From Aquilaria yunnanensis (taxonomy: Eukaryota > Streptophyta > Magnoliopsida > Malvales > Thymelaeaceae), in NCBI GenBank assembly GCA_039654915.1, contig CM077594.1, forward strand, positions 104,298,893 to 104,362,892: a stretch of 64,000 bases of DNA, written 5' to 3'. The notes under the pieces are model-generated. The model was not told the DNA's origin. It made no database searches and worked only from the letters and a program-made list of their open reading frames with translations. The translations under genes and the position numbers were made by a program. Every line of letters begins with the position of its first letter. The stretch's first letter is position 1. Positions 1 to 12,518 of this stretch are shown here, piece by piece.

Positions 1-2025
1 TGAAAAGGTTAATATAGGCCCAAGTCCTGAAAAGGTTAATATGGGCCTCAGTTCACAAAAAGGCTAAGTGGGCCTTTACCTCCTTAAGTGAGGTCCATTA
101 AGGAAATGGCAAAGTTCCAACAACAAACAAAGCAAAGCAAAGGCAATGAGCAAAAGGTTACACCAATGGTGGTAAGGGTCCTTTACTCACTTATTGCATG
201 GTATACTTCCATGATATTGTTTGTGAGTATAAATGCCCCTATGTGATGGTCATAGAACCAAGTGACCATAGGTGTGCAGCGGGTTAGTTGTTCTTTGTGT
301 GAGGGCTCATGTTACTTTCTTAGTTTAATAATTGGGCACGTAAGTGCATAATTGATGAGGTATCGTTGCTTCGGCAACTTTGGGCACGTAAGTGCATATT
401 GGACGAGGATTGTTGCTTCGGCAACTATGGATATGAATAATGGGCAATTCTGGATATATATATATGGTTTGATTAGCTAATCAATATAAAGGCAAGTGTT
501 AGAGTTTATAGTAAGAATGGCCAACTTACTATGTAACTCGGAGCTCTAGGGGAACGGGTGGTATGATTAAGAAGGAGAATTGAGGTTTAAAGCCTTGGAC
601 ACTTGCCAGGGGTGCCAGTGGTGCCAGGGGTGCCATTGGTGCCAGTACTGCCAGTCTGGCCAGGAGTGCCAGTAGTGGGTGGCAGTAGTGATTGCCCAGG
701 AAAACTTGTGGTTGAGTGCGTGTGTTGTGTGCTTCTCTGAACCGTTGTTGTTTGTGCATGCTGACCCAAATTATTATTATTATTGTTGATGCTGCTATTA
801 TGCTGTATCTTGTGTTTTCTTTGTTTTAGTGTTTTCCTTTGCAGGAACAGGATTATTTGCCATGATATTCTTGGCATTGGATTTAATTGCCATGACATTC
901 TTGGCTTAAGAATAGGCTTTGGAAGCCATATGTGACTACAAAAGTCACGAGAGATTACCTCATTCTGATTTGGCATTGCCATTACGTTCTTGGCACAATT
1001 TTGGCTTTTTAAGCCGGATATGACTATGAAAGTCATGAGTTACTTACCTCACACCTGGATCCTTACTGAGTTTTATAACTCACCCGCCCTTCTTTACTTT
1101 TTTCAGGAAGTGGATTGGATGGCTTGATAGATCAAGTAGGGAGTACTAGAGTACTCGTTATGTTTTGCTAAAGGGTTGGGTATGAGTTTAGTGTTGCTTA
1201 ATATATTCATTTGACTCTAAGTGACTTATGTGGTATATTTTACTTGTGGAACAAGCTAATGGTTTGGACTTCCTTGTGCAGGCTTGTGGAGTCTAGAAGT
1301 TGTGGGAACAAGGTCTATTAAGCTGGAATGAGTTCCAGGTTTTGAGTTAAAGTTTGGGTAGACATAAGAACTTGGTCTGTAAAACCTAAACTTAACTAGT
1401 TATGGACATATAGCATCCTTGGTATGTTTTCCAAGTAGGAGATGCTTGTTAGATGCACATTGTGATCATGATTATCTTAGGATGAATTTTGATGAAATGC
1501 CATGATGGATATTCATGTTATGTGTACTAGACTTGGCTGATGCTCATGGATATATAAATGTGGTTTTCAAAGTTGAAAATGAGATGGGCTTCTTTGTTGC
1601 CATGCATTGGATTAGTACACTTGATGGACACACATCCTATGCACTTAATGGATTAAGTGTATGCTTTGCTTGAATTGCAAGTATGATTTGCTGATTATGT
1701 GTGTAACTAAGGGAAGACTTCCAGTGAATCTGGATTTATTGGATTTTGTTGAAATGGCATCTAAAGACTTGTGTGTGTAACCGGCTAAGTGGTAAAGTCC
1801 ATAAATGGAACACTAGAATTCCACATAGGTATTAGCTTGTTCCTGGAGAGCACCCTGACAACACATTGAAAGTATTTAAGTAACAAGCTAGTACCAGAAT
1901 AGATCCTGGAGTCACGCCATAGGTGCTCATAACTAGCTAATAAAGCCCCTTCAGTATGAATAACTTCTGCTGCATTAATCTGATAATCGGGCCCAGATGG
2001 GCCAGGGGCAGTTTGGGGCGTGACA
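1..2025 (+). mobile_element. Gypsy-type LTR, 3' part (left end outside window)
   Basis: No host gene is visible. The block ends in GTTTGGGGCGTGACA (2011-2025), the terminal signature of many plant Ty3/gypsy LTRs, which end in CA. The start lies at or beyond the window edge, so neither a target duplication nor the 5' end can be checked. Short repeats of 'aaaggttaatatgggcc' type occur at 1-80. No gag-pol coding is seen, so this is either a solo LTR or the 3' LTR of an element lying to the left. Strand is inferred from the terminal motif. Confidence 0.45.
590..700. repeat. GGTGCCAGT-type minisatellite inside the LTR
   Basis: A run of about ten imperfect 9-12 bp units built on GGTGCCAGT / GGGGTGCCA. 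On the minus strand it reads as a collagen-like Gly-X-Y stretch, which I take to be a by-product of the repeat and not a real protein. Confidence 0.7.
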
Positions 2026-3779
2026 GTGTGAGTCCATGAAATAAACTTAGTAAAAGGTAGAGGCTAGTAAAATTAACCTGCATCCAAAGAAAAATTAATT
2101 CAGTACAAATATAACATAATAATCAGATCCAATGTAGATGAATGCATATGAGACTCACAAGACTCAACAACCAAACTAATAGAACCCAAAGGCTCTCAAT
2201 ACAAGCAACTCATAACTTTGAATCAATGAGCTCTAAAACCATCTTAGCTTAGCCTAGCTTCTTAGTTGCTTGTGAAAGATCAATATGCTAGCATCCGAGC
2301 ATAAGCTCTGTTTTAATACAAACAATACCCCTTCAATTAGGTTAGATCTTATGGTTTAGCCCATCACTGGCCTAGCTACCTTAACCAACAAGCAATATAT
2401 CCATGGCATCTCATATGGCTATTGAATTGACAATCAAATTAGTTAAGGTAGATATTAACCTTTACCATAAAGAAAACCTTAATGCATGGTGAAATTAATG
2501 AGCTCCTTCCTCGAATGCAAGCCATTAGCTCCAAAGTTGCTTCAGGACCAAGCTTTCTCTCCCACTTAGTTTAATTGCCCAATTTCCTTTACTTGATTTT
2601 TTCCCTCTCTTGTTTCCTTAGTTAAACCAGACTAGAAATGGTGAAGAAAGGACTAAAGGGATAAGATTTTCTAGTTGCATGATTTTGCTTAGGTGTAATT
2701 ACCTGGATTAAACTTAATGGGCAATTTTTGGTCCAATGCTTAATGGTGCCCTTCATCTTTTTGCATGGCTCACGTAGGTCCTCAATCTTCACATGATTTC
2801 ACCCAAGCTTTTGCAAAAAGGTCCCTCTATGCTCACTAGTTACAAGTTCATCACTAACACCTGTAACTTCCTCGACTTAAACTTTGCTCTCTAGTTCACT
2901 CGAGAGTACTCTAAGTCTTTAATGCTTAATTTTCACCTTAGCTTTTTGAAATTTGTCATCCAAAAATACCCAAGCCTTCCTCTAGGTATCCCAATTCAAC
3001 TAGTGAACTCAATTGAGGGTAATAGCTCACTAGGACAATTGATAAAATTTTGGTGTATGTGACATGAAATATGCATACTCTTCTCTCCAAATAGCAAATT
3101 GAACTTGACCTGATTCGACCCAAACTCGAATAAATTGGATTCGTATTGATTGAAATTAGGCTAGCCTGATTCTTCAATTTGGTGAAGACATTTCCACACA
3201 AAGATTCTATTCATCTTGGCTACTTCTTTCTCTTCTAAACTTTCCAAGAACCAAACAAAAAAACCAAATTGCAGAAACCGTTTTCCTTTACCCTCTGCTT
3301 CCTCAAATTAGGTAATGTGTCAAAGACCTCAAAATTCAGAAATCCGCCAAATTTTGAAAATTCACAATGACATAGGCTTGGGCTCAGTAGTGAGATGAGT
3401 GATGCATTGCCAACAGCAACGAGTTGCTAAGGTTCGAGTAGGGTGAAAATATGATCGAGGAGCGCGGGCAAGTAGGGTGAGACAACGAAGAGGACAAGTA
3501 AGGAAGGTAAGTCTGATAGCAAGGAAACCATGAGGGCTGCTGGCAAAGGAAGGGTTGGGCCGATGTACTGCGAGGGAGAGATAAGAGATGAGATAGATAA
3601 GAGATAGTAGCCGAGAGATGAGTCATGAGAGGTAGAAGGCAATGGAGGGGGACAAATTGAGGGTAGAGATGAGTTAGGTTAGGGTGGGTCTAGGGTTGGT
3701 TGGGCCAATAGGGACTTATATATGGGTTAGGTTATAGTTAATTACAAACATGGGCTGGGACTAATGGGTTGTGGGCAGG
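2026..3779. other. Non-coding stretch, no gene recognised
   Basis: AT-rich sequence after the LTR end. It holds only short spurious open frames (for example 2956-3201 minus) with no recognisable protein family. Scattered phrases of 'cgacccaaactcgaataaattgg' type near 3110-3140 resemble the subterminal repeats of hAT-like plant elements, like those close to 3900. Nothing else was recognised. Confidence 0.5.
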
Positions 3780-3953
3780 GAAATTTGGGTTCAATAAGGT
3801 TAGTCGGTTTAACCCAATCTGAACTGACTTAGATTATTAATTTTTGGGTCAGCCCAAAACATCTAATTTTTTGCCATAAAACCGACCTGAACCCGACTTC
3901 TTCGGATCAAGTTTGGGTCAGAAATTAGGTTTTGGGTTTAACTTACACCCCTA
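3780..3953. mobile_element. hAT-like element terminus (right end)
   Basis: The stretch ends in TTACACCCCTA (3943-3953). Its reverse complement TAGGGGTGTAA is a usual plant hAT terminal inverted repeat. It is preceded by 'gggtcaggtcggtt'-like subterminal repeats, also typical of these elements. No matching left end was found, so the element is partial or its left end has decayed. Confidence 0.35.
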
Positions 3954-4985
3954 TAGTTATGTCACCGTTGTTTCAAATACCTATACTTACTCCATTGAAA
4001 TTAAAGTTAACTCTGTTAATAATTATTAAGAAAAAAAAAAAGGAACTCTATTTTACTCTTTTAGCCTTTTTCACTTTATAACTTTACCCATAAACTTCTG
4101 AATCTAATGAACTAGTGCATATTAGACTAGAAACCTAAACTCTTTCATCTCCCAAAGCCTACCAGATTTTGATGGATGACAGATCTATTTTATAAGTCCC
4201 AAACCTCAACTTTTTCCTTTTCCCTCAACTCTGCCACCCTCTGTCTTTGTCAAGTCTCTCATGTCACTTTCCTGTCATCGAATAGCAAAATATCTATCAC
4301 CTCTGAAGAGTGGCCGTCATCCTCGTTGGTGTTCACTGGAGGCCATTTTTGCTTCAGTTGGTTCAGATTTAATTATTCTGTTTTCAAGTTCATAAGATTT
4401 CTAGACCAACCTTTGACGCATCTTTATCGTCAAATGTCAAGGAGATGGTTGCCTCGTGAGGGTTGCCCTCCACATCTGGCCATCTTGTTGGCTGATCTAT
4501 TGAGGACTTGGTCTCTAGTGTCAATAGCAAAGCTTCATTGGTGGAAGCCAAGCAATGGCAATGGTTATGAAAAGGGAGCGATGGCTCGGTAGCCATTTCA
4601 CCATTGATTTAGGTCAGGAAAGCGATTTGGGTATGGCAGAGGTCAGGAGAGCTAGGGTTTAGTGAATGAAAAGAGCAATTGGGGTTTAGGTTTATCAGGT
4701 GGGTGATTTTTGGCTTGGTTGATTTTGGACCCAAGTTGGGATGGGAGGAGCAGTGGCTAGCCAAGCAACCTCTGTGATAGAACCATTGAACAAAGGGTAA
4801 TGGGTTAGAGGGGAATGGGAGAAGTTTGGGTTTGGGGCAAAGTTTAGTGGGAAAGTTATTGAGCGAAAAGAGTTAGGAAAGTAAAAGAGAGTTATTTTTT
4901 TTTTTCTCTTAACGGTCATTAACAAAGTTAACTTTTGAGAAGTTAGGTATATGTATTTCAAATAGTGGGAACGTAATTGCAGGTT
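3951..4985. mobile_element. Mutator-like (MULE-type) non-autonomous element
   Basis: The left end (about 3955-4030) and the reverse complement of the right end (about 4905-4985) match over some 75 bp with a shared core: TTTCAAATACCTATAC against TTTGAAATACATATACC, followed in both by AAAGTTAACT(C/T)TGTTAAT. The long terminal inverted repeats and absence of a transposase frame suggest a non-autonomous MULE. The outermost bases and the target duplication are unclear, because the left edge abuts the hAT-like terminus. The 4176-4592 plus-strand open frame inside has no recognisable domain; a captured gene fragment (Pack-MULE) cannot be excluded. A related left end recurs at 52780. Confidence 0.5.
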
Positions 4986-6311
4986 TGACTAAATCTCAAG
5001 ATAGTTTTGGTAATTTTCCCAAAAAAATGGCTGGAGAGAAATTGACCCGTGTGGAAAAGCAATTTTCTAGTGCCGTCTGCTGACCAGGTAGTCAATTGTG
5101 TTTAAGCCAAACAAACGTGTGCATGCATTCTAAACCAGCTGCAAGGTACCAAAATTGCGGTTGACACTAGCTGTGCAAATCAAAGCAAGCGCACACGCGT
5201 GTACCGTGGTATTGAAAGGGGCCATAGTCTTTATCTGGAAGTTACTTTAAAATTTTGTTGACGTTTGAATTGAAGTTCTAGTGAAATAAGGATAATATTT
5301 TGAACTTCAATTTTGTTGGTACGTTGTGTTTTTGGTCTACCAATCAGGGGAAGGCAATGAAAGCAGTAATCTATTGGTTTCATATTATGATTTTAAATAG
5401 TTTATGAAAGATGGTATCTCTCTTCAGTCGCCAATATTTCAATGTGTTTTAAGAGAATATTAAATAGCATTTTCCAACCTTTGAAAGGCTGCTATTATAT
5501 ATAGATATGATGAGTTGGGCTAAAGTGAAGCAAAGCCAAACATAAAAATTGACGTATGAAGTCCTCCACGATTTCATGCCCTCACCGCATATAAATATCA
5601 ATTCCGGTTATAGGTATTAATCTGTGGGCCAATATGAAATGGTCCAAAAAGATCAGTGATTTACTAGCTTAAGTGCTAATTAATCAGAGATGGGCTCCAA
5701 TCGGATGGGCCTTTTCGGACGTTCCCAGCTCTGATGGCCTTTTTGAATTCGATGAGGATCTAATGGAGTCAATTTCTCGGCGCAACCAAAGATATGCAGT
5801 GCCATGTGTATGCTATAAGCCTGACTCCTTGCTGGTTCGAACGCAAAACTTACCAAAAGTTTCACATAGATGAAATTAAGAAATTTGCTGGAATGGTGTG
5901 GGGCGAAAAATCTTAATTGGCTGATCAAATTTCATTAATAACGATAGATAATAAGCATCATGCACATCAATTATCTACGTCCAAAAAAAGAAAACAACAT
6001 CATCGTTAATAGCAGCAGCACCTACGATAACTTGACTTGAAGCGTGTATATATATATATATATATATAAAGATCGATCAGTAGTTAATACGGATCATGAG
6101 CATGAGACGATCATGCGAATGAAGTAAAGTTGTTATCGCCATCACGAACTTTGAAACATGGATCATATATTATAAAAGTCATCTATATCTATAATCATCT
6201 TCTGGAACACCTCACCTAGCTCACTTTTAAAGCTTATAAAGGAAATTAACCAAACACCTGAGTCAGACGACCACAAGATAGCTATATCTAAGACCGCCAT
6301 AAGATCACACT
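4986..6311. other. Intergenic, downstream of the zinc-finger gene
   Basis: No coding region is supported. It contains a (TA)n run at 6045-6068, and its right-hand end probably includes the 3' UTR and polyadenylation region of the minus-strand zinc-finger gene. The short open frames at 5673-5928 show no family features. Confidence 0.5.
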
Positions 6312-6809
6312 TCACAGGCGGAGAGTGAGATCAACATCAGAAGAAGGTGAGGGATGATCATTGGGGGTATCCGGAACCTCATTACCGAAACCCTGATGAG
6401 GAAACGAGTCGGAGCCTGCAGGCTGAAGGTACACGCCGTGGTGATGGTGAAACTGGTCGAGCCACGGGTTGACGAGGCCAGACGGCGTGCCAAGAACCAT
6501 GTTTGGGTGTGGCTCGTTCGGGAACCGGCCACATGGGCTGGCTACTGGCTGCAGATCTTCGTTGTAGTTATACTGGTACTGATGCTCGGCGGCGGGGGCG
6601 GGGAAGGTTCTTCGAGCAGCGGCTCGCTCGCGCTTGTGGGCGTTCTGATGGCCGCCGAGCGCCTGCGAGGTGTAGAACTTTCTTGGACAGTAAAGGCAGT
6701 GGAAGAGCTTGGCGGAGGGAGGAGGTCCTGCGGATTGCGAGGGTTTCTTGATGGGTCTAGGGTCGGAAGACGGATAACTGAAGAAGTTGTAGAGAGAAGG
6801 GTCGGCCAT
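6312..6809 (-). CDS. C2H2 (QALGGH) zinc-finger transcription repressor with EAR motif
   Basis: Intronless 165-aa protein, likely a nuclear DNA-binding repressor. One plant-type zinc finger lies at about residues 37-58, with Cys-x2-Cys, the invariant QALGGH helix and His-x3-His, followed by a basic KRERAAARR segment that may assist DNA contact or nuclear import. The protein ends in DLTLRL, an LxLxL EAR motif known in this family to recruit TOPLESS co-repressors. Between them is a low-complexity stretch rich in Pro, His, Gln and Tyr. Length and layout fit the small single-finger group (KNUCKLES, LATE FLOWERING, SUPERMAN-like ZFPs); which member cannot be decided here. The ATG at 6809 lies about 135 bp below a TATA box. 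The open frames on the opposite strand are GC-driven shadows. Confidence 0.93.
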   Translation of the reverse strand: MADPSLYNFFSYPSSDPRPIKKPSQSAGPPPSAKLFHCLYCPRKFYTSQALGGHQNAHKRERAAARRTFPAPAAEHQYQYNYNEDLQPVASPCGRFPNEPHPNMVLGTPSGLVNPWLDQFHHHHGVYLQPAGSDSFPHQGFGNEVPDTPNDHPSPSSDVDLTLRL

Positions 6810-6943
6810 TGAAGTTAAATTGCAGAGAGAAGAAAGAGAATATTTGGAGAGAGATGAAGGTAGCGAATGAAGGGCGTGGGAGTGGTGAGTGAGTGAAGTA
6901 GCCAGTACTGATCTGATTCACTGAAGAGTGGAGGGGGAGGGGG

Positions 6944-6951
6944 TTTATATG
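6944..6951 (-). promoter_or_regulatory. TATA box of the zinc-finger gene
   Basis: CATATAAA on the minus strand, about 135 bp upstream of the ATG at 6809. It is followed by a CT-rich leader (6830-6940 read on the minus strand), the usual look of a plant core promoter. The start of transcription would be expected near 6910-6920. Confidence 0.55.
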
Positions 6952-7730
6952 CCCGCTTTCAGTTGTTTGTTTGTTTGTAAGCGTAACTGTTCTGTTAATG
7001 TGGCCAGCTTCCGGAAATATGCGATGCCATCATCATGATTGGTGCCATGTGGAATGACTCTTATGTCCCTCTTCTCTCCACTTCTTCCTTCTATATACGT
7101 CTAAAACACAACTCTTAAGCATTTTGAATCATTTAATTTAATTTCCAGCTGACTCATCAAGCAATTATAATAAAAAAAGGAGCAATTAATGATAAAAAAT
7201 ACGTATAGTAGAAACTAATCATGCATGTAGAATTATAGTATATATATATATGTTCACATATATAGGTGTGTTTATATGTCACAATTAACATGCATGGTAT
7301 GAGATAGGCCCCGGTCCCGTTATTCTTGGGGAGTAAGTAGAAATTTGCAAGCGATTAATTAATTAGTGGAGTACATATATATATGTATCGATCCTTGACT
7401 AGTGATTGAGTAGGGTACTAGTGCTAGTCCACTAGGTAGTGAAAACGAGCAAGGCACATAGAATATATAGAATGATACAATCAATGTACTACTATTGAAT
7501 ACTACTCCAGGAGCAAGCAAGGTAGTCGGTAAAGTGCGTGCGTGGGAATTGAGGAAATGAATGAATGAAGATTTGGGTTGTTGGGTGAGAGTGGAGGGGG
7601 AAAAAGATACTTGATAATGATACGAGTACTAAGATTCAATAAAATTATATGTTTGCCACTACCTATATATAGCTAATTGATTTCTAATAATACTAGTAAA
7701 TTTAATTAATTTTTCTGCATCCATGTAATC

Positions 7731-8603
7731 CAGGCCAGAGATAGAAACTTATGCTAGTAGGGACAATGAAAAGTATTATTAATAAAATTGTTTCACATAT
7801 ACAATTAATTATCAACGACGGGGTTTAATAGTTTGAAAATGTATGTTGTATAATAATATCATTAATTGTATTACTAAATACATCATTTTCAATATTTTAA
7901 TGGTTATTTTTAGCATCCATATCCATTTCATGCGTGAATAGAGCTTTTTTATTTTATTTTTCAAGTATATATAAGCATAAGTTGTATAAAAATAAAATTT
8001 AGAAATTCATATGATAGTTTATTACTACTGCTTTTTATTCTACAAATTGATGTAATATTGTTTTAAAATTTTAGAATTACTTGAGAATTGAGAGATAAGT
8101 ATACATTTGGGAGAAATTTGCAATTTATAATCCCTATGGAGATTGACATTTGAGACAATTTTTTTTAATAAAGAAGAAAAAAAAAAGAAAAGATATGCTT
8201 CTACATGCTACTGTAATGTCAGAGAAGAGAGAAAAATCTCATTCACCACCGATTCTAATTATTATTTCTAATTTTTTTATGGGTCTTTAGTACTTAGTTG
8301 GTGAAATTCTTAAAGTTTGGTTCTTTTATTTCTATTTTTTATTGGAAAAGACTTTTTATTTTTATTAAGTTTGTGTATTAAATTCTATAATTATACTAAC
8401 AATTCTTGTGAATTTAGTTTCGCTATTATCTTTTATTTCTATTTTAACTACTCAACAGAACTAAATTAATGCATTTTTTAATGAATGGAAACATCATAAA
8501 AAGTTTTGTGGGGCAGAACAAATATTTCCTAAATAATCATTTACTAGTTATATATTTTTTTAAAAATTCATTGGTGGCAAATAAATACATGGCTCCGCCC
8601 CTG
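7731..8603. mobile_element. Small non-autonomous hAT element
   Basis: The ends are CAGGCCAGAG (7731) and, reverse-complemented, CAGGGGCGGAGCC (8603), a typical hAT terminus. The flanks carry an imperfect target duplication, ATGTAATC on the left (7723-7730) and ATGTAAATC on the right (8605-8613). The interior is AT-rich without a transposase frame. It sits about 0.9 kb upstream of the zinc-finger start codon, within its likely distal promoter. Confidence 0.6.
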
Positions 8604-9084
8604 GATGTAAATCATTCACTGATACTTAGGTTTTAATTTTATACACATTTTAGTGCATTTAGGTGAATTAAAAAAACAAAAACAAAAAAAAAGGGAATGG
8701 GCAATCCCATTTCCATGCAAAAGAGTACGGTGGATGATTTGTTTTGGGTGCACAAAGGGGATAGAAGGCAAAGGCCTCCTCACCCAATCATGCTTCAAAC
8801 GACACATAGGCGTGCGTACGTGATCGCATCTACAGAATGATCATTCTGCTTACGTTTACGTACCCCAACAGATGAGCTTCAGGAAAAAAAAAAAAAAAAA
8901 CAAGAAGCGATATTAAAAAAGTACGTACGTAGAATGAAATTGGAGATGGATCGACAAGGGTAGAAGTGGAACATAGATTTTGGTGGGAGGGAGGGAATCA
9001 TTATAAAATTACGGTTCAGGAAGTGGCTACATTGCCTCCTTTCTTCTTTCTGTCAGTTTCTGCTTAATTTCCTCTCTCACACAC

Positions 9085-9123
<39 letters not shown>

Positions 9124-12100
9124 CTCTGCTGCAGCTTGTTGCTTGCGTAACTTATTGTTATTAGTCACTTTTGCATTTTCTTCACTGCAAATTTGTTAGC
9201 TCATAACAACGACTCGAACTCGATCAGCTCAGCACAAACCCGTACCCCTACAAACGTGTGGGCGGGGGGCTGTGAGAAGAACACATGTGTAGCGTAGTAG
9301 GAGCTAGCTAGTTAGGTAGCTACATGAAATGAATTGAATCGAATAGAATAGAATAGAATAGAATATCGCGCTTTCGCAAAAATGGGGAAAAAGAGGAAGA
9401 AAGAAAGAAAGTGGTACTAGTTACTGAAAGTAAGTATGGGTATGTGTGATATATATAAGTAATGTTGTGTACGGAACCGGTCAACTATAAAATTGTATAA
9501 ATTGATGTATATTAAATTAGTTGTATGCAGTTTTATACGATTTTAGTTATAGTATAGCTTTCTAAATCTTTAAACTGAATATCATATAGTAAGTTTATAA
9601 TTTTTTAATGTCATAAATGATAAAAACTGTACCAGCTAGATAGGAGAAGCCCAATCCAATATAAATTAAAATTATATATCTAATTATCTAATCCTCTTCT
9701 CCTTTTGATCTATAATTTTATTATTTAAAATAAAATTTTTAAACCAAAATTAAAGTCCAATACTTAAAAAAATGCTCAATCCATTATTTATCATATTCCC
9801 TTCCTCTATTATCTAACCTGCCAGCCCAATCAAATTATTTTCTGCTCCCATAGCTACGACGTTGCATTGTTCCCTATCAAACAAGAGTTAAGAGTCAAAA
9901 CCACCATCAGACATTTAGACGAGACAAAGGGAGACTGAAGAGTGGAGGGAAACGACCATCATCGGGACTTGGGTTGTTGGCCAGATAGCGTCCATTACTA
10001 TATATTTCCTTTTCAATTGCTATTGCTAGATAGGTAAGAGAAATTTTCTTAATATTTTTCTTTGGTTTTTTTCTTAAGATAGAAATAATTTTTTGTTCAC
10101 TTCTAGCAATTCATGTGCAACAAATAAACTAGCTAATTCCCTTTAAAAATGAAATGGAAGAAATTGGGTGAATGACACAATGAATCGGATAGTTTAGGAA
10201 TAGAACATTGAAACCTTTCCCTTCTTTTTTTCTTTCAAATATTTTATTGCATCTCTATTAATTGAAATAGCCTCTTAAAAGTGAAATAGATTGAATGCGC
10301 GTTGGTTTTGTGGACTAGATTATATTTTTATTTTATTGTCTATATTATGTGCTTATATTAATTATTTTTAATTTAATATAATAAATTTATGATGTGAAAA
10401 TATTACAATCAAACTGCATTTATGCGGTGTGGTGGTGCGATTTTTTTGGATTTGTATGCAAAGAGGTGCAGCTATGATTTTTAAATTACAAAACCATTTA
10501 CTATATAGTGTGGTTCTATGTATTGCCATAAACCACATTAACTAACACCATAAACATCCTCTCGATAAAGGTGGGCGCCACGTCGGGGAGAAAAAGATAT
10601 TGGACGATGAGATGGGAAATTGGTTGGTTTTGATTAACTATTAGTTTAGTAAGTTACTGGTAATTTTGATTGAATTGAATGGGTTGGGGCTGGGCTCAAA
10701 ACCCCAAAAAGGGGAGGTAACAGTAACAGTAACAAAGGCCCAAGGGTTTGGTCAGAGAGAACTCAATTCAAGTTTCCATTTTGGGGTGTTCTAGGTTCCC
10801 TTTCCCTTCTCAAACCATAACCGATTCCCACCCATTTCGGTCTTTCTCTTCTCTCTCTGCACTGCACCTAGCACTAGCAGTGCGTGCCTCACCCTGCACC
10901 TCTTTATTCTGCTGTGACTTCTAGTTCTAACCTCAGCATATCTCATCTTGGACTTGGACTAGGACCAGCTCCAGGACCAGCTCTTAGTTTTCTGTTTCTG
11001 TTTCTGTTTCTTTTTCTTTCTCTTTCTTTTTCCCCCCTACCTATCTCATTTGATGATACTAGCTAGCTAGCTAGCTAGTAGTAACGTACTATATTTTATG
11101 TTGTTTTTTGTAAGTATTTAATTTATAGAGCCCGGTAGAATTCAATTTCGCTTTGCTTAGTTTTGCTTCAAATGGGCAAAGCATCTAAAGCCAACCAGTT
11201 TGGAGTGTGAAAATAAGACATGCCTATTTATATGCCAACTCATTTCAAGAAACAGCAAAGAGACGCAGAGACATCAGATGCTTCAATCCCTCCCTCTCAC
11301 AACACCAATACACTTCTCACTTAACTAGTCAGGTCAGGTATCTAGGATTATTATACCATGGCTTAAAATACATTAGTCTCTTGATCATTTGAATTTTATA
11401 GTCGGCCACATGTAGTATGCAATGGTTGCCTTTATATAACAAAACAATAAAACCTAGCTCAATTCTCATTTATTTATATAATTACATAGGTAAATCTTAT
11501 TTTGATTATACAGGTGCATTAATTGTCAATCACTTTTCTTTTTGTTCATCTATTGAAATAGCTCTAAAATTAAACTGATCACTTAAAAAATTGATGTGTT
11601 TTACTAGATTAAATGATATCAATCTCTTGGATGATTTCCCCTTATCAATACTGTTTTGTTTCTTATTTTAGTATGGAAGAGGCAATATAAACGATTATCA
11701 TATTTTTTAATGCTCATAAGTTTGTCCACTACATATATAAGCATTGGTGATTGATGAGAGAATTAGGGTGTGAAGTTTTAGAAGGAGTCTAATGGACTTG
11801 AACCCAAGACCTACGAGTTGAGAAATATGTCCCTTTTTTACTTTGTCAAAGGCTCTGAGACACGCAATTAATTCTAGACAAGAAAAAAAAATAATGTGAT
11901 GAATACAAACTAAAAACAACATAATCTACTTGATTTAGTCACTTTGTAAAACTCATGAAACAAATCCGAAAAATCAATTAAACTATTAGGATTTTATTTG
12001 AAACTTCTGCATATAATTATAATAGTATCGAATAAAAATTTTGCACAGGTTTTTCCCCCTTTTTTGTTTTTTTTTCTTTTCTCGTTTAGCACAACGGAGC

Positions 12101-12361
12101 AGACGCCAAGCCAATCCTACACAAAGGACATTTGAATTAAACCCAGTTCCCCTTTTTTAAGGAAACAGGGCTTTTTCAGATATGTTGAATCTGGGCCAGG
12201 CCCAATACACCACTGAACACAACAACAAAAACGGACCTAGTTATACACTGACCGGAATTCAATAGCTTCACACTGACGGAACCTTCAGCCATTCGGGAAG
12301 GTGAATTGACTCTTGACTGCAGGAAAATCTAGAGAAAAAAGAAAAAGAAAGAACAAAGAGG
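8604..12361. other. Intergenic region with CT-rich and simple repeats
   Basis: No protein-coding gene is supported. Landmarks are a promoter-like segment at 9002-9120, a (GAATA)n run at 9341-9365, pyrimidine-rich sequence at 10760-11040 with a short low-complexity open frame, and a GCTA run near 11062-11078. The stretch at 11790-11830 (minus strand) contains a tRNA B-box-like GGTTCAAGTCC and may be a SINE scrap. The rest is AT-rich with nothing recognised. Confidence 0.5.
9002..9120 (+). promoter_or_regulatory. Orphan promoter-like segment: TATA plus CT-rich leader
   Basis: TTATAAAATT near 9001-9010 is followed some 30 bp later by a pyrimidine-rich stretch ending in (CT)n at 9088-9120, the usual shape of a plant TATA box and leader. 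No open frame of note follows on the plus strand, so any transcript would be non-coding or have its coding exon elsewhere. This is inference from composition only. Confidence 0.25.
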
Positions 12362-12518
12362 AGAGAGAATTAGAGAAGCATCAATTTATTAATAGTAATA
12401 TGTACAGGTTGGCTGATTGAAGGTTAGTGCCATTTCGAGATGGGATGACTGAAAGAAATCAAGTGACGTGATAATTTGAATATGTACAAATTCAGAGAGG
12501 CAAGCAGACGAGAGCGTC
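12362..12518 (-). other. Probable 3' UTR of the Atos-like gene
   Basis: Sequence directly after the stop codon of the minus-strand Atos-like gene. It has no coding character, and an AT-rich area near 12380-12410 could hold the polyadenylation signal. Confidence 0.4.

Noticed and set aside
587..1036. 149-codon minus-strand frame with collagen-like repeats
   Set aside because: It arises from a minisatellite inside an LTR; no start context, no domain outside the repeat.
6354..6812. Long plus-strand frames opposite the zinc-finger gene
   Set aside because: Antisense shadows caused by the higher GC content of the real gene; no domain.
11790..11830. tRNA B-box-like GGTTCAAGTCC on the minus strand
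   Set aside because: No A box at the right distance and no cloverleaf can be drawn; at most a SINE scrap.
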